Of a stretch of 64,000 nucleotides of DNA, positions 30,085 to 39,892 are shown in pieces. A model generated the notes under the pieces. It did not search any database. It saw nothing but the letters and a program-made list of their open reading frames with translations, and had not been told where the DNA came from. The DNA is from Pseudomonas ovata (lineage in GTDB: Bacteria > Pseudomonadota > Gammaproteobacteria > Pseudomonadales > Pseudomonadaceae): assembly GCF_003131185.1 (NCBI RefSeq), contig NZ_QFFU01000003.1, positions 248,001-312,000 of the forward strand. The letters are read 5' to 3'. Every line of letters begins with the position of its first letter. The stretch's first letter is position 1. The position numbers and the translations under genes are program-made.

Positions 30085-30709
30085 TGGCGGCACGCTCCAG
30101 CCAGCGCGCCAGCAAGGGGGCCAGGGTATCCAGAGGTTGATAACCATTGGTCAGCAGGGCCAGTTGCCCGTTGCGCTCGGCCAGCAGGGTCGGAAAGCCG
30201 GCAATGCCCAGGCCCTGGGCCCAGCTGAAATCGGCCTGGGTCGCGACCAGGCTGGCGGTGCTGTCAAACGCCTCGGCGAACCCCTGGCGTGGCAGACCGG
30301 CCTGCCCGGCCAGTTCGACCAGTATTGCCGGCTGGGTCACGTCACGCCCCTGGGCGTAGAACGCCTGCTGGATCAGGCCGACCAGTTGCCAGGCCGCCAC
30401 CGGATCAAGCTGCCTGGCTGCAACCACCGCGCGACAGGCAGGCGTGGTGTCGTAGACAAACCCTTCGGGCAAGGCACCTTCGAACGCAAACGGCTGGCCG
30501 GTGGTTTGCGCCACCGATTGCCAGTGGTCGAGGATATAGCGGCGCGTCGAAGCCTCCAGCGGCGCATCGTTGGCACGCAACCCCCCCATGACCAGATGCA
30601 GGGCTACACCGCCCTCCCGGGCCTGGTGCACCAACGCTTCGGCGACCGGAGCAAAGCCCCAGCACCAGGAACACATCGGGTCCATGACATACACCAGGCG
30701 AGCGGACAT
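30077..30709 (-). CDS. DsbA-family protein (FrnE-like thioredoxin fold)
   Basis: A 210-residue protein with a thioredoxin-type CSWC pair near the N-terminus (MDPMCSWCWGF) and a helical insertion, as in FrnE and 2-hydroxychromene-2-carboxylate isomerase relatives. No signal peptide, so it acts in the cytoplasm. The cis-Pro region reads AGFPTLL. It lies between trhO (3-bp gap) and the ABC exporter (overlap), suggesting one transcript. A disulfide or thiol-transfer role is likely, with unknown partner. Confidence 0.88.
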   Translation of the reverse strand: MSARLVYVMDPMCSWCWGFAPVAEALVHQAREGGVALHLVMGGLRANDAPLEASTRRYILDHWQSVAQTTGQPFAFEGALPEGFVYDTTPACRAVVAARQLDPVAAWQLVGLIQQAFYAQGRDVTQPAILVELAGQAGLPRQGFAEAFDSTASLVATQADFSWAQGLGIAGFPTLLAERNGQLALLTNGYQPLDTLAPLLARWLERAASA

Positions 30710-30712
30710 GGC

Positions 30713-31666
30713 TCAGGCCTCCGGTTGCTGACGGTAGTTGAAGCCAATGGGGTGCGGCTGATTGCGCGCCTTGGCCAGTTCGATCTGTTTCTGCCGGTCG
30801 ATGGCGCTGCGCCGGGTCTTTTCGCTCAGCGTGTTCCAGCAATGGGGGCAACTGATGCCCGGGGTGTAGTGCTCGCTGGCGCGGTCTTCGACGCTGACCG
30901 GGGTGCGACAGGCATGGCACTGATCGTAGTCGCCTTCGGTCAGGTCGTGGCGCACGGTCACGCGATTATCGAACACGAAACAGTCGCCATTCCATTTGGT
31001 CTGCTCCTGTGGGACTTCCTCAAGGTATTTGAGAATGCCGCCCTTGAGGTGGTAGACCTCCTCGAAACCCTCGCCCAGCATGTAGCTTGAGGCCTTCTCG
31101 CAGCGAATGCCGCCGGTGCAGAACATGGCGACTTTCTTGTGCACGGCAGGGTCGAAGTGGGCCTTGATGTAGTCGGGAAATTCGCGAAACGACGTGGTCT
31201 TGGGGTCGATGGCGCCCTCGAAGGTGCCGATCGAGACTTCATAGTCGTTGCGGGTGTCGATCAGCAGCACTTCGGGGTCGCTGATCAGCGCATTCCAGTC
31301 CTTGGGCTCGACATAGGTGCCGACTGCCTTGTTCGGGTCGACGCCCGGCACGCCCAGGGTCACGATCTCTTTCTTGAGCTTGACCTTGGTGCGGTAGAAC
31401 GGCTGTTCGTCGCACATCGACTCCTTGTGGTCGATATCGACCAGCCGTGCATCGCTGCGCAGCCAGGCCAGCAGGCCATCGATGCCTTCACGGGTACCGG
31501 ACACCGTACCGTTGATGCCTTCCTCGGCCAGCAGCAGCGTGCCTTTGACATCATTGTCGACCATCGCCTTGAGCAGCGGCTCGCGCAGCTCGACGTAATC
31601 TTCAAGGGTGACGAACTTGTACAGGGCAGCCACGACGATTGGCTGGGGCATCGACGGTTGAGTCAT
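30713..31666 (-). CDS. trhO: tRNA uridine-34 hydroxylase (rhodanese-like, UPF0176)
   Basis: Oxygen-dependent enzyme that forms 5-hydroxyuridine at the wobble position of tRNAs. The 317-residue protein has an N-terminal acylphosphatase-like domain (about 10-100, [14 protein letters not shown]), a rhodanese domain (about 125-230) with active Cys in [11 protein letters not shown], and a C-terminal Cys-rich part (CHACRTP, CPHC) seen in many members. Former name YceA. It leads a short run with the DsbA-like and ABC genes. Confidence 0.94.
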   Translation of the reverse strand: MTQPSMPQPIVVAALYKFVTLEDYVELREPLLKAMVDNDVKGTLLLAEEGINGTVSGTREGIDGLLAWLRSDARLVDIDHKESMCDEQPFYRTKVKLKKEIVTLGVPGVDPNKAVGTYVEPKDWNALISDPEVLLIDTRNDYEVSIGTFEGAIDPKTTSFREFPDYIKAHFDPAVHKKVAMFCTGGIRCEKASSYMLGEGFEEVYHLKGGILKYLEEVPQEQTKWNGDCFVFDNRVTVRHDLTEGDYDQCHACRTPVSVEDRASEHYTPGISCPHCWNTLSEKTRRSAIDRQKQIELAKARNQPHPIGFNYRQQPEA

Positions 31667-31801
31667 GAATATCTCCAGGTGGCGACCCTCGCAAAGGGCC
31701 TACCGGATGAAAAAGAGCTTAACGGGGAAAACCGAAAGGAAAACAGGCAGCCTGGACGGCGCGGCGCGGATTCTAGCAAAAACAGACACGCGGCCGACAG
31801 C

Positions 31802-31846
31802 GGCATTCGATTGATCCGGATCAATGACCCGGATCAATCGAATGCC
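31802..31846. repeat. perfect 18-bp inverted repeat between trhO and the BolA-like gene
   Basis: GGCATTCGATTGATCCGG at 31802-31819 and its exact reverse complement at 31829-31846, with a nine-base loop. No T-run follows on either strand. It lies downstream of the BolA-like gene and upstream of trhO, both on the minus strand. Confidence 0.9.
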
Positions 31847-31888
31847 TGTGGCCTGTGCCAGGGCAGCCAGCAAAGGCCGCCCTGTGGG

Positions 31889-32185
31889 TCAGGCGTGACC
31901 GCCACCGCAGGTCGGCGACGACGGCGCGGCGCCGGTTTTCGCCCATTCCTCGGGCGTGTAGGTGTGCAGCGCCAGGGCATGGAATTGCCCCATCAGCTCG
32001 CCCAGCGCACCGTAGACCTTCTGGTGGCGCTTGACCGCATTGAGCCCCTGGAACTGCTCGCTGACCAGCACCGCCTTGTAGTGCGTTTCCAGGCCGCGGC
32101 TGTGCATGTGGCTCTCATCCAGCACCTGCAGGTGCCGGGGTTGCAGGACGGCCAGAGTGGCCTCGATACGCTGTTGCATGTTCAT
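31889..32185 (-). CDS. BolA family protein
   Basis: A 98-residue protein with the BolA fold: MQQRIEATLAVLQPRHLQVLDESHMH, then KAVLVSEQFQGLNAVKRHQKVYGALGELM with the conserved R-H-(Q/R)-x-(V/I)-(Y/N), and HALALHTYTPEEW with the histidine that shares a 2Fe-2S cluster with monothiol glutaredoxins. The C-terminus is extended with a Cys/Gly/His tail (PTCGGGHA). Such proteins traffic iron-sulfur clusters or affect envelope genes. It follows the DUF2059 gene by 9 bp. Which BolA paralogue is meant is uncertain. Confidence 0.9.
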   Translation of the reverse strand: MNMQQRIEATLAVLQPRHLQVLDESHMHSRGLETHYKAVLVSEQFQGLNAVKRHQKVYGALGELMGQFHALALHTYTPEEWAKTGAAPSSPTCGGGHA

Positions 32186-32194
32186 GGAAATGTC

Positions 32195-32719
32195 TCAGGG
32201 TGTCTTGGTGGCCGGCGTCTGGGCCTTGCCAGGTTCAAGCTCGGCGCTCATGTCGGTCAGCAGCTTGTTGACCACCGGCACAGCGCTTTGCGACTTGGTC
32301 TGTACCAGCATCACTGACTGCTGGGCCAGTTCGGGCATCTTGCTCAGCACTTTCTTGCCCAGTGGCGACTGGTAGAAGCTGACCAGTTCCTTGAGTTCGG
32401 CCTCGGTGAAGTTGTTGGTGTAGATGCGCACCATGTCCGGCTTGAGCTTGTTCCAGCCGATCGCCTGGTCGAGGGCGGTATTGGCCTTGGCCTGGTAGGT
32501 TTCCAGCAGCGCCTTCTTCGAGGCCGGAGCCTTGGCTTCGGCAAAACGCTGGGCAAACAGTTGCTGGGCCTGGGCGTACATCGGCGTAGCCAGTTTGTCG
32601 GCATTGGTCAGGTTGAGAAGCGTTTCGGCGCTGGCATTATGGCTGGCGGTATCGGCAAACACCTGACCGCTGGCACAGGCCAGGACCAGCACGGCGAATG
32701 TGGCACGAAAACGGGTCAT
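32195..32719 (-). CDS. exported DUF2059 protein
   Basis: A 174-residue protein with a Sec signal peptide (MTRFRATFAVLVLACASGQVFA, cut near 22). The DUF2059 core is the helical stretch VRIYTNNFTEAELKELVSFYQSPLGKKVLSKMP. The family is periplasmic, common in proteobacteria, and of unknown function. It is divergent from fumC across a 205-bp gap and shares a transcript with the BolA-like gene. Confidence 0.88.
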   Translation of the reverse strand: MTRFRATFAVLVLACASGQVFADTASHNASAETLLNLTNADKLATPMYAQAQQLFAQRFAEAKAPASKKALLETYQAKANTALDQAIGWNKLKPDMVRIYTNNFTEAELKELVSFYQSPLGKKVLSKMPELAQQSVMLVQTKSQSAVPVVNKLLTDMSAELEPGKAQTPATKTP

Positions 32720-32924
32720 CGATTTTCCTTTTTCAGCAGACGAGGCATGACCTCAAGGCCGGTCATTCTGCGCCCATGTCTGCACGCGGCTCAAGCCCTG
32801 TGCTTTTGCGCAAAAGTTCAATCACCGGGAACTGAAAGCCGTCAATAGCGCCTAAACTGGTGGCTCTCCTGGCACCCGGCCAAGAGAGGAAGATGGCCGT
32901 AATGCACATTGAAGGAGCCGCCCT

Positions 32925-34311
<1,387 letters not shown>

Positions 34312-34319
<8 letters not shown>

Positions 34320-34926
34320 TGCACGCAGTGGCGCTACGCCACTGGAAGGTAATGGCAAACGCATCCTGGTGATTCATGGCACGCCAAAGGCCAGCAGCCT
34401 CTGTCATGCCCTGGGTGATGCCTATGCCCAGGGCGCACGCAGCCAGGGGCATGTGGTGCGTGCCATCAGGCTCGGCTCCCTGGCGTTCGATCCGGTACTG
34501 CATAACGGCTATGAGCAAAGCCAGATACTGGAAGCCGACCTGCTGGATGCCCAGCGCCAGATTCATTGGGCCGAGCACATCGTGTTTGTCTATCCCGTCT
34601 GGTGGGGCGGCATCCCGACGCTGCTCAGCGGCTTCTTCGACCGGGCCTTCACGCCCGGTTTCGCGTTCAAGACGCATGGTCGCAAGGATCCATCCAACGA
34701 ACTGCTACGCGGTCGCAGTGCCGAACTGCTGGTGACGCTGGACACCCCGCCGCGCTATTTCCGCTGGGTCTACGGGGCGCCGGCACATCGGCAGATGGTG
34801 CGTACGATCCTGGGTTTCTGCGGGATCAAGACCACCCGACTGACCGAGTTCGCGCCCATTCATACAGCCAATGAAGCCCAGCGGCAGGCATGGGTTCGTC
34901 AGGCTGAGCAATTGGGACGCCGCTAG
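34312..34926 (+). CDS. flavodoxin-like NAD(P)H quinone oxidoreductase
   Basis: A 204-residue flavoprotein of the NQO1/MdaB/KefF family: [17 protein letters not shown] binds the FMN/FAD phosphate and [21 protein letters not shown] is the family signature. ATG 34312 overlaps the fumC stop by 8 bp and has GAGG nine bases upstream, so it is coupled to fumC. It likely makes two-electron reductions of quinones; physiological substrate unknown. Confidence 0.9.
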
Positions 34927-34942
34927 GGCCGCCAGCCCTCCT

Positions 34943-35893
34943 CTAGACCCTCACCTGCCGGGCTTTCCAGACGGCCACCAGCGACGGCCCCAGGGCCGTC
35001 AATGCCGAACCTGCCACCACCAGCACCGCCCCGCCATATCCCAACAGGTTGAGCTGCTCGGCCTGGACGTCGGCGGGCCACAGCCAGGCGGCGACCGCGA
35101 CGGTAACCAGCGTCACCAGTGGCGTCAGGGCCAGGGTGGCGCTGACCTTCGAGGCCTCCCAATGCGCCAGGGCCTCGGCAAAGGCACCGTAGGCCACCAG
35201 CGTATTGAGGCAGCAAGCCAGCAGCAAAAAGCCCTGCACCGGACTCAATTGCAGAGCCTCCAGCGGGTGCGCCCACGGGGTGATCAGCAGCGCACAGAAC
35301 AGGTAGATCACCATCATGACCTGGCGCGAATCCCACACCGTCAGCAACTGCTTCTGGCTCAGGCCGTAGAAGGTCCAGACCAGCGAGGCCAGCAGCACGA
35401 TCAGCACGCCTGCGGTGTATTCGCCAAACGAGGTGAACAGCTCTACCAACCGCTCATTGAAAAACAGCACGAAGCCTACGACCATCACGGTCAGACCAAT
35501 GCCCTGCCCCAGCGTGAAGCGCTCCTTGAAGACCAGAATGCTGCCGAGCAGAAACATGATCGGCCCGGTCTGGATCAACAGTTGCGTGGTTCCCGGGCTC
35601 AGCACCCGCAGGCCGATCAGGTACAGCACATAGTTGCCGACCAGTCCCAGCACCGCCATGACCACCAGGCCCTTGCCCTTGCGCCCCAAGGGCTTGAAAC
35701 TGGGCAATCGCTTGACGGCCTTGAGCCAGATGAACAGCAGCGCGCCGGACACCAGCAGCCGATACCAGGTCACCGTCACCGGGTCCATGACCAGCAGCAC
35801 CTGCTTGAGCTTGACCGGCAGAATGCCCCATAACAGCGCAGTCAACAGTGCCAGGCTCAAGCCAAACAGCCAGCGGCCGGAAGAAATATGCAT
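34943..35893 (-). CDS. EamA/DMT-family inner-membrane transporter
   Basis: About 316 residues with ten membrane helices in two EamA repeats (SLALLTALLWGILPVKLK; TVTWYRLLVSG; second repeat from LIVLLASLVWTFYGLSQK). ATG 35893 is chosen because the first helix follows at the usual distance; in-frame ATGs at 35926 and 35998 have no better ribosome site. Members export metabolites or amino acids; no substrate clue is present. It converges with the quinone reductase gene (16-bp gap). Confidence 0.85.
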   Translation of the reverse strand: MHISSGRWLFGLSLALLTALLWGILPVKLKQVLLVMDPVTVTWYRLLVSGALLFIWLKAVKRLPSFKPLGRKGKGLVVMAVLGLVGNYVLYLIGLRVLSPGTTQLLIQTGPIMFLLGSILVFKERFTLGQGIGLTVMVVGFVLFFNERLVELFTSFGEYTAGVLIVLLASLVWTFYGLSQKQLLTVWDSRQVMMVIYLFCALLITPWAHPLEALQLSPVQGFLLLACCLNTLVAYGAFAEALAHWEASKVSATLALTPLVTLVTVAVAAWLWPADVQAEQLNLLGYGGAVLVVAGSALTALGPSLVAVWKARQVRV

Positions 35894-36018
35894 CGGGGCA
35901 CCCAGAACAATGAACAGGCTGGTCATTTTAGGTGCACGCGGTGCAATGGCACAGTTACAGCTGTGCACAGATACGACGACCAAGTGTTTTTTCCGCACCA
36001 GATGACGGCGGGCAGGCT

Positions 36019-36609
36019 TCAGGTGTGATTACGACGAAAGGTTTCTTCGCCCATGGCCGCAATCTGCCCCTCGATCAACGCTTCGAAAGGCCGCAGCAGG
36101 GGATTGAAATCACACGGGGCGTCCAGCACGTTCAGCGCCTGTACGATCGACTCCAGCGTCGACAACGCCTCAGGCCCCGGGGCCTTGCGCAGTCGGTAGC
36201 GTGACGCCGCACCCTGTCCCAGCGTGATCCTGGGCAAGGCGGCCAGCATCGGGTTGAGATGCAGCAGCTTGCGCGCCTTGCGCCAGGTGCCGTCGGGCAC
36301 CACCAGCAAGGTAGGCAGTGCCGTCCCGGTGCCGAGGGTTACCACTTCGGCCTCCTCGCCCGGAAACAACAAGCGCGCCTGATAACCGGGCTGATTGAGC
36401 AGGCCCGGCAGGTTGTCGAAGACCTCGCCCACCTCCAGCTGAGCGTTGCGCAAGCCCAGAGCAGCCAGGCGCGCCGTATTCAGGGCATGGTCGACCTCGC
36501 TGGGGTGTTGTAGCACCAGCACTCGGGTGCGACTGTCCAGTTGCGGAATCAAGGGGCACAAACAATGACTGGCCGGACGCCGGCAGCGCTCGCAACACAC
36601 GCGGGACAT
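36019..36609 (-). CDS. tapT: tRNA-uridine aminocarboxypropyltransferase (DTW domain)
   Basis: Transfers the aminocarboxypropyl group of SAM to U47 of tRNA (acp3U). 196 residues with an N-terminal zinc-type set CCERCRRPASHCLC, the HPSEVDHALNTARL motif and the DTW signature as PDGTWRKARKLL. E. coli TapT (YfiP) is the characterised relative; Pseudomonas often carries more than one DTW protein, so the modified site is inferred. Confidence 0.88.
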   Translation of the reverse strand: MSRVCCERCRRPASHCLCPLIPQLDSRTRVLVLQHPSEVDHALNTARLAALGLRNAQLEVGEVFDNLPGLLNQPGYQARLLFPGEEAEVVTLGTGTALPTLLVVPDGTWRKARKLLHLNPMLAALPRITLGQGAASRYRLRKAPGPEALSTLESIVQALNVLDAPCDFNPLLRPFEALIEGQIAAMGEETFRRNHT

Positions 36610-36796
36610 CGATGGACCTCCAGGACAGATGCACAGACAAGGCCGCGCAGTCTATCGCAAGGGATGACAGCGCCGAATACCGATGCGCCAGCGCGCCCGT
36701 CGGCGTACGATTCAAGCACAGCCCGGCTGGGCTAACCTGCAAGCATGGAAGCCAACGTCAAAAGCTTCGACAAGGCACACCACACCTGGGGGTCCA

Positions 36797-37111
36797 ATGG
36801 ATCGCGAGGGGATCAAGCAGCGGGTACTCGATGCGCTGGGCATCATTCTCGTGGACAAGTCGCCTATCCACGAGGAGGCGACATTCGCAGAACTGGTTCT
36901 GGACAAAGAGGATGTCGACGATCTGTTCGGCAGGCTCGAAAGCCTGTTCGACTGTCGATTTCCGGGTTTTATCAGAGAAAGGGCAAGCCTGCGTCCAGAG
37001 CATGTATCACTGCCCATGCTGGTGGACCTGATCCTGTTGATGCAACAGGAAACAGGCACGCCTTCGCGGTCAGACGAGAAAGGTTCGCCAACCGCAAAGC
37101 GCAGGTCGTGA
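36797..37111 (+). CDS. acyl-carrier-protein-like protein lacking the phosphopantetheine serine
   Basis: A 104-residue acidic protein. Residues 1-80 follow the helix pattern of acyl carrier proteins: IKQRVLDALGIILV, then FAELVLDKEDVDDLFGRLESLFDCRFP, aligned with the ACP pattern F-x-E-D-L-x-x-D-S-L-D. At the serine that normally carries the prosthetic group there is Lys37. So it cannot be loaded in the usual way and may be a scaffold, or only share the fold. ATG 36797 has GGGGG upstream; the open frame extends further but without a start signal. No fatty acid or peptide synthetase gene adjoins. The family assignment is by eye. Confidence 0.6.
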   Translation: MDREGIKQRVLDALGIILVDKSPIHEEATFAELVLDKEDVDDLFGRLESLFDCRFPGFIRERASLRPEHVSLPMLVDLILLMQQETGTPSRSDEKGSPTAKRRS

Positions 37112-37158
37112 CAGGCATTAGCCTTCGCGACCTGCACAGGCGACCGACCCACCGGTGA

Positions 37159-37281
37159 TCATCGACGTGGGCGGCGACGCTCGTCGTTGTTACGCACCGG
37201 TATGGGTTGCAATTTCGGCCTTTCGATCAGACCAAGGGCAACACCCAGATCATGAAGCCATTCCTGCACTTTACTGTTCAT
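37159..37281 (-). CDS. PA1414-family small protein
   Basis: Forty residues: VQEWLHDLGVALGLIERP, then LQPIPVRNNDERRRPRR, an amphipathic start and a very basic tail. GAAGGGGGC precedes the ATG at good spacing. The shape and wording match what I remember of P. aeruginosa PA1414, a tiny gene strongly induced without oxygen whose locus is linked to the sRNA SicX. No TTGATN4ATCAA (Anr) box was found in the 150 bp upstream, so oxygen control is not supported here. It converges with the ACP-like gene. Confidence 0.7.
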   Translation of the reverse strand: MNSKVQEWLHDLGVALGLIERPKLQPIPVRNNDERRRPRR

Positions 37282-37455
37282 ACATGCCCCCTTCAGGGAA
37301 AAACCGGCCACCTGTGACTGATTAGACTATCGGCTGCCTGAAATGATTCTAGAGCCATTTTGGTATTTAGCCGAATACAAACCGGAAACATCATATTTCA
37401 TAGGGGCAATGTGACACTAAACCGGCCCGACTTCATCACCGGGCGATGAACGGAC

Positions 37456-38949
37456 TCATGGCGCTTGCTGAGCGTCGGGCAAATGCCTCAACCCGTCCTC
37501 ATCGGTCATGGCCCGCTCCAGCAGGTCCGCCGGCAGGCTCTTGCTGGCCCGTGCACCCAGCAAGCGCAATTGCTCGCTGCGACTGACCAGATTGCCACGT
37601 CCCTCGATCAGCTTGTTGCGCGCCGCACCGTAAGCCTTGTCCAGTTGCTGCAGCCTGTTGCCGACCTCGTCCAGGTCCTGGATAAACAGCACGAACTTGT
37701 CATACAGCCAACCGGCACGCTCGGCAATTTCCCGGGCATTCTGGCTCTGGCGCTCCTGCTTCCACAGGCTGTCGATCACGCGCAGGGTCGCCAGCAGGGT
37801 GGTGGGACTGACAATCACGATATGCCGGTCGAACGCTTCCTGAAACAGATTCGGCTCCACCTGCAATGCGGCGGCAAAGGCTGCCTCGATCGGCACGAAC
37901 AGCAAGACAAAGTCCAGGCTGTGCAACCCCTCAAGACGCTTGTAGTCCTTGCCGGACAAGCCCTTGACATGATTGCGCAACGACAGCACATGCTGCTTGA
38001 GGGCCGCCTGGCCGATTACCTCGTCGGCAGCACTGACATATTGCTGCCAGGCGGTCAGGCTGACCTTGGCATCGACCACCACTTGCTTGTCGCCCGGCAG
38101 CATGATCAGCACATCGGGCTGAAAACGCTCGCCATCGGCGCTCTTGAGGCTGACCTGGGTCTGATATTCACGCCCCTTTTCCAGTCCGGCGTGCTCCAGC
38201 ACCCGCTCCAGAATCAGCTCGCCCCAATTACCCTGGGTTTTCTGCCCCTTGAGGGCCTGGGTCAGGTTGGTGGCCTCATTGCTCAGGCGCAGGTTCAACT
38301 GCTGCAGGCGCTCGAGCTCCTTGCCCAGCGAAAAACGCTCGCGCGCCTCGCTCTGGTAGCTTTCTTCAACGCGTTTTTCGAACGACTGGATACGTTCCTT
38401 GAGCGGATTGAGCAACTGCCCGAGCTGCTGCTGGCTGGTTTCGGCAAAGCGTTGCTCACGCTCATCGAAAATCTTGCCGGCCAGTTCGGCGAACTGTGCC
38501 CGAAGCTCATCGCGCGAGCCTTGCAAGTCGTTGAGGCGCTGTTGATGGCTGTCCTGCTGCTCGCGCAACTCGGCCTGCAACGCAGAACGACTGGCATCCA
38601 GTTGCCGCAGCTCGGCTTCCTTGATCGCCCGCTCCTGATTCCAGGCCTGGACCGCATCGCGGCGCTCATCACACTCTTCACGCAACAGTTCGACTTCGCG
38701 TCGTACCGCTGCAAGGTCAGCCTTGCGCGCCGCATTGGCTTCGCTCAGGTCGCTGATTTCGTCACGACTGGCATCCAGTTGGGCGTTCAGCCCGTCCTGC
38801 GCCAGCTGCGCCATGCTCAGGCGCTCGTCAAGCAACGCACTGGCCGCCTCGCGTGCAGCCAGCCGTCGTTGCAACTGCCAGGCCAGTGCCAGCAGAGGCA
38901 ACCCGGCAAGGCCAAGCCCCAGCAACAGACTGGTAAGGTCAAACGCCAT
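37456..38949 (-). CDS. rmuC: DNA recombination protein RmuC
   Basis: A 497-residue protein: N-terminal membrane anchor (about 5-24), a long coiled coil rich in Glu, Leu, Arg (about 30-200), then the RmuC domain (about 215-430) with LTQALKGQKTQGNWGELILERVLEHAGL, DVLIMLPGDKQVVVDAKVSLTAW (nuclease-like D-x-K) and FVPIEAAF. RmuC limits recombination at inverted repeats in E. coli and has recently been linked to defence against foreign DNA. ATG 38949. Upstream lies a long gene-free stretch. Confidence 0.95.
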   Translation of the reverse strand: MAFDLTSLLLGLGLAGLPLLALAWQLQRRLAAREAASALLDERLSMAQLAQDGLNAQLDASRDEISDLSEANAARKADLAAVRREVELLREECDERRDAVQAWNQERAIKEAELRQLDASRSALQAELREQQDSHQQRLNDLQGSRDELRAQFAELAGKIFDEREQRFAETSQQQLGQLLNPLKERIQSFEKRVEESYQSEARERFSLGKELERLQQLNLRLSNEATNLTQALKGQKTQGNWGELILERVLEHAGLEKGREYQTQVSLKSADGERFQPDVLIMLPGDKQVVVDAKVSLTAWQQYVSAADEVIGQAALKQHVLSLRNHVKGLSGKDYKRLEGLHSLDFVLLFVPIEAAFAAALQVEPNLFQEAFDRHIVIVSPTTLLATLRVIDSLWKQERQSQNAREIAERAGWLYDKFVLFIQDLDEVGNRLQQLDKAYGAARNKLIEGRGNLVSRSEQLRLLGARASKSLPADLLERAMTDEDGLRHLPDAQQAP

Positions 38950-39538
38950 ATCGACTCCATCAATGGTAGGCAGGCAGCATTATGCGCACAACGGCTGGCA
39001 AAGGAAGAAACAGCGCCGCCAGGGTCGAAAGACCAAGGGGAAATTCAGAAGGGCCGAACACTTTACGCGCTTTTTGTGTCGCGTAAACCCCCTGATACAC
39101 CCGGACATGCCTTGGGACAATCCACAGAAGCTGTGGATAACTCAGTGGACAACCCCGCCTCGCCCCCCGCAAAGGCGCGCAGCATGGGGCTTTGGCTCAA
39201 ACTGTCGATTTTTTCACCAGTTTAAAAAAGCGATGTTTTTCATTGACTTATTAATTCAACGCAATAAATCAAGCGCTTAGGCGATCCTGTGACAGTGATG
39301 TGGCAGCTTGCGTTGCCAATGTGTACAACCCACCTTTAACGTCACTCTGCTTGTCAAGAAATGCTTACACGACCCGTTCGCTATCCTGACGTGCGCTAGG
39401 GTCTCGGAAAATAAATACAGACAGGGGCTTTTATTCGCCTTTGGAATGCGCTAGGCTGCTCGCCGTTAGTACCAAGCTGAATATCAATTCTCCCAGGTCG
39501 ATCACGTACGCTCTCCTCAATGACCTCATGCAGGCATT
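38950..39538. other. long gene-poor region upstream of rmuC with DnaA box and AT-rich core
   Basis: About 590 bp with no convincing gene. It contains CCACAG-AAG-CTGTGG (39122-39136) running into a consensus DnaA box TGTGGATAA (39132-39140), an AT-rich block (about 39218-39275), a partial GacA-type site TGTCAAG...CTTACA (39352-39369), and two similar -10-like strings, TGCGCTAGGGT (about 39392-39402) and TGCGCTAGGCT (about 39447-39457). The promoters of rmuC and of plus-strand transcripts may lie here. Confidence 0.5.
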
Positions 39539-39745
39539 ATGGATAAACAGAGCGACTTCATCGCCGGTTCCCCGGACATGCCCCTTGCTGCAGCAGCCGA
39601 AGATGCGCTGTACGATCAAGGCCCATGTCTCACAAACCCGCCTGCAATTGATCAGGATCTGCACCCGGAGCACGGAACCTTAGCTCCTGTCGTGTTGCCT
39701 GTCCTCTCAAGTACCTACCAGTCAGCCCAAGCGCACCTCTCATAA
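39539..39745 (+). CDS. possible small hypothetical protein
   Basis: An open frame of 68 codons (MDKQSDFIAGSPDMPLAAAA...). AGG lies only five bases before the ATG. Codon use is moderately GC3-rich in the first half and ordinary in the second. No domain, signal or family is recognised. It is preceded by promoter-like elements in the long gap, which is the main reason to keep it. It may not be translated. Confidence 0.3.
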   Translation: MDKQSDFIAGSPDMPLAAAAEDALYDQGPCLTNPPAIDQDLHPEHGTLAPVVLPVLSSTYQSAQAHLS

Positions 39746-39892
39746 TATGACGCGCTTCAACCGACTGCTTTTATTCCAGTCAGGTTCTGCGCCCGGCCAC
39801 AGCCCACACATCATCTGTAGGCCCGCGTTTTACTGGAATCCTTATGGATATGCGGCATCCAAGGATGCCGTTCAGGAAACATTTTTCAACTC

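Noticed and set aside
37281..37440. Anr box upstream of the PA1414-like gene
   Set aside because: No TTGATN4ATCAA or near match was found on reading both strands.
38950..39300. Replication origin
   Set aside because: Only one perfect DnaA box; no dnaA, dnaN, parAB, gidA or rpmH neighbours.
39352..39540. RsmX/Y/Z-type sRNA gene
   Set aside because: The upstream site is partial, only two or three GGA motifs follow, and there is no hairpin plus T-run within the next 150 bases.
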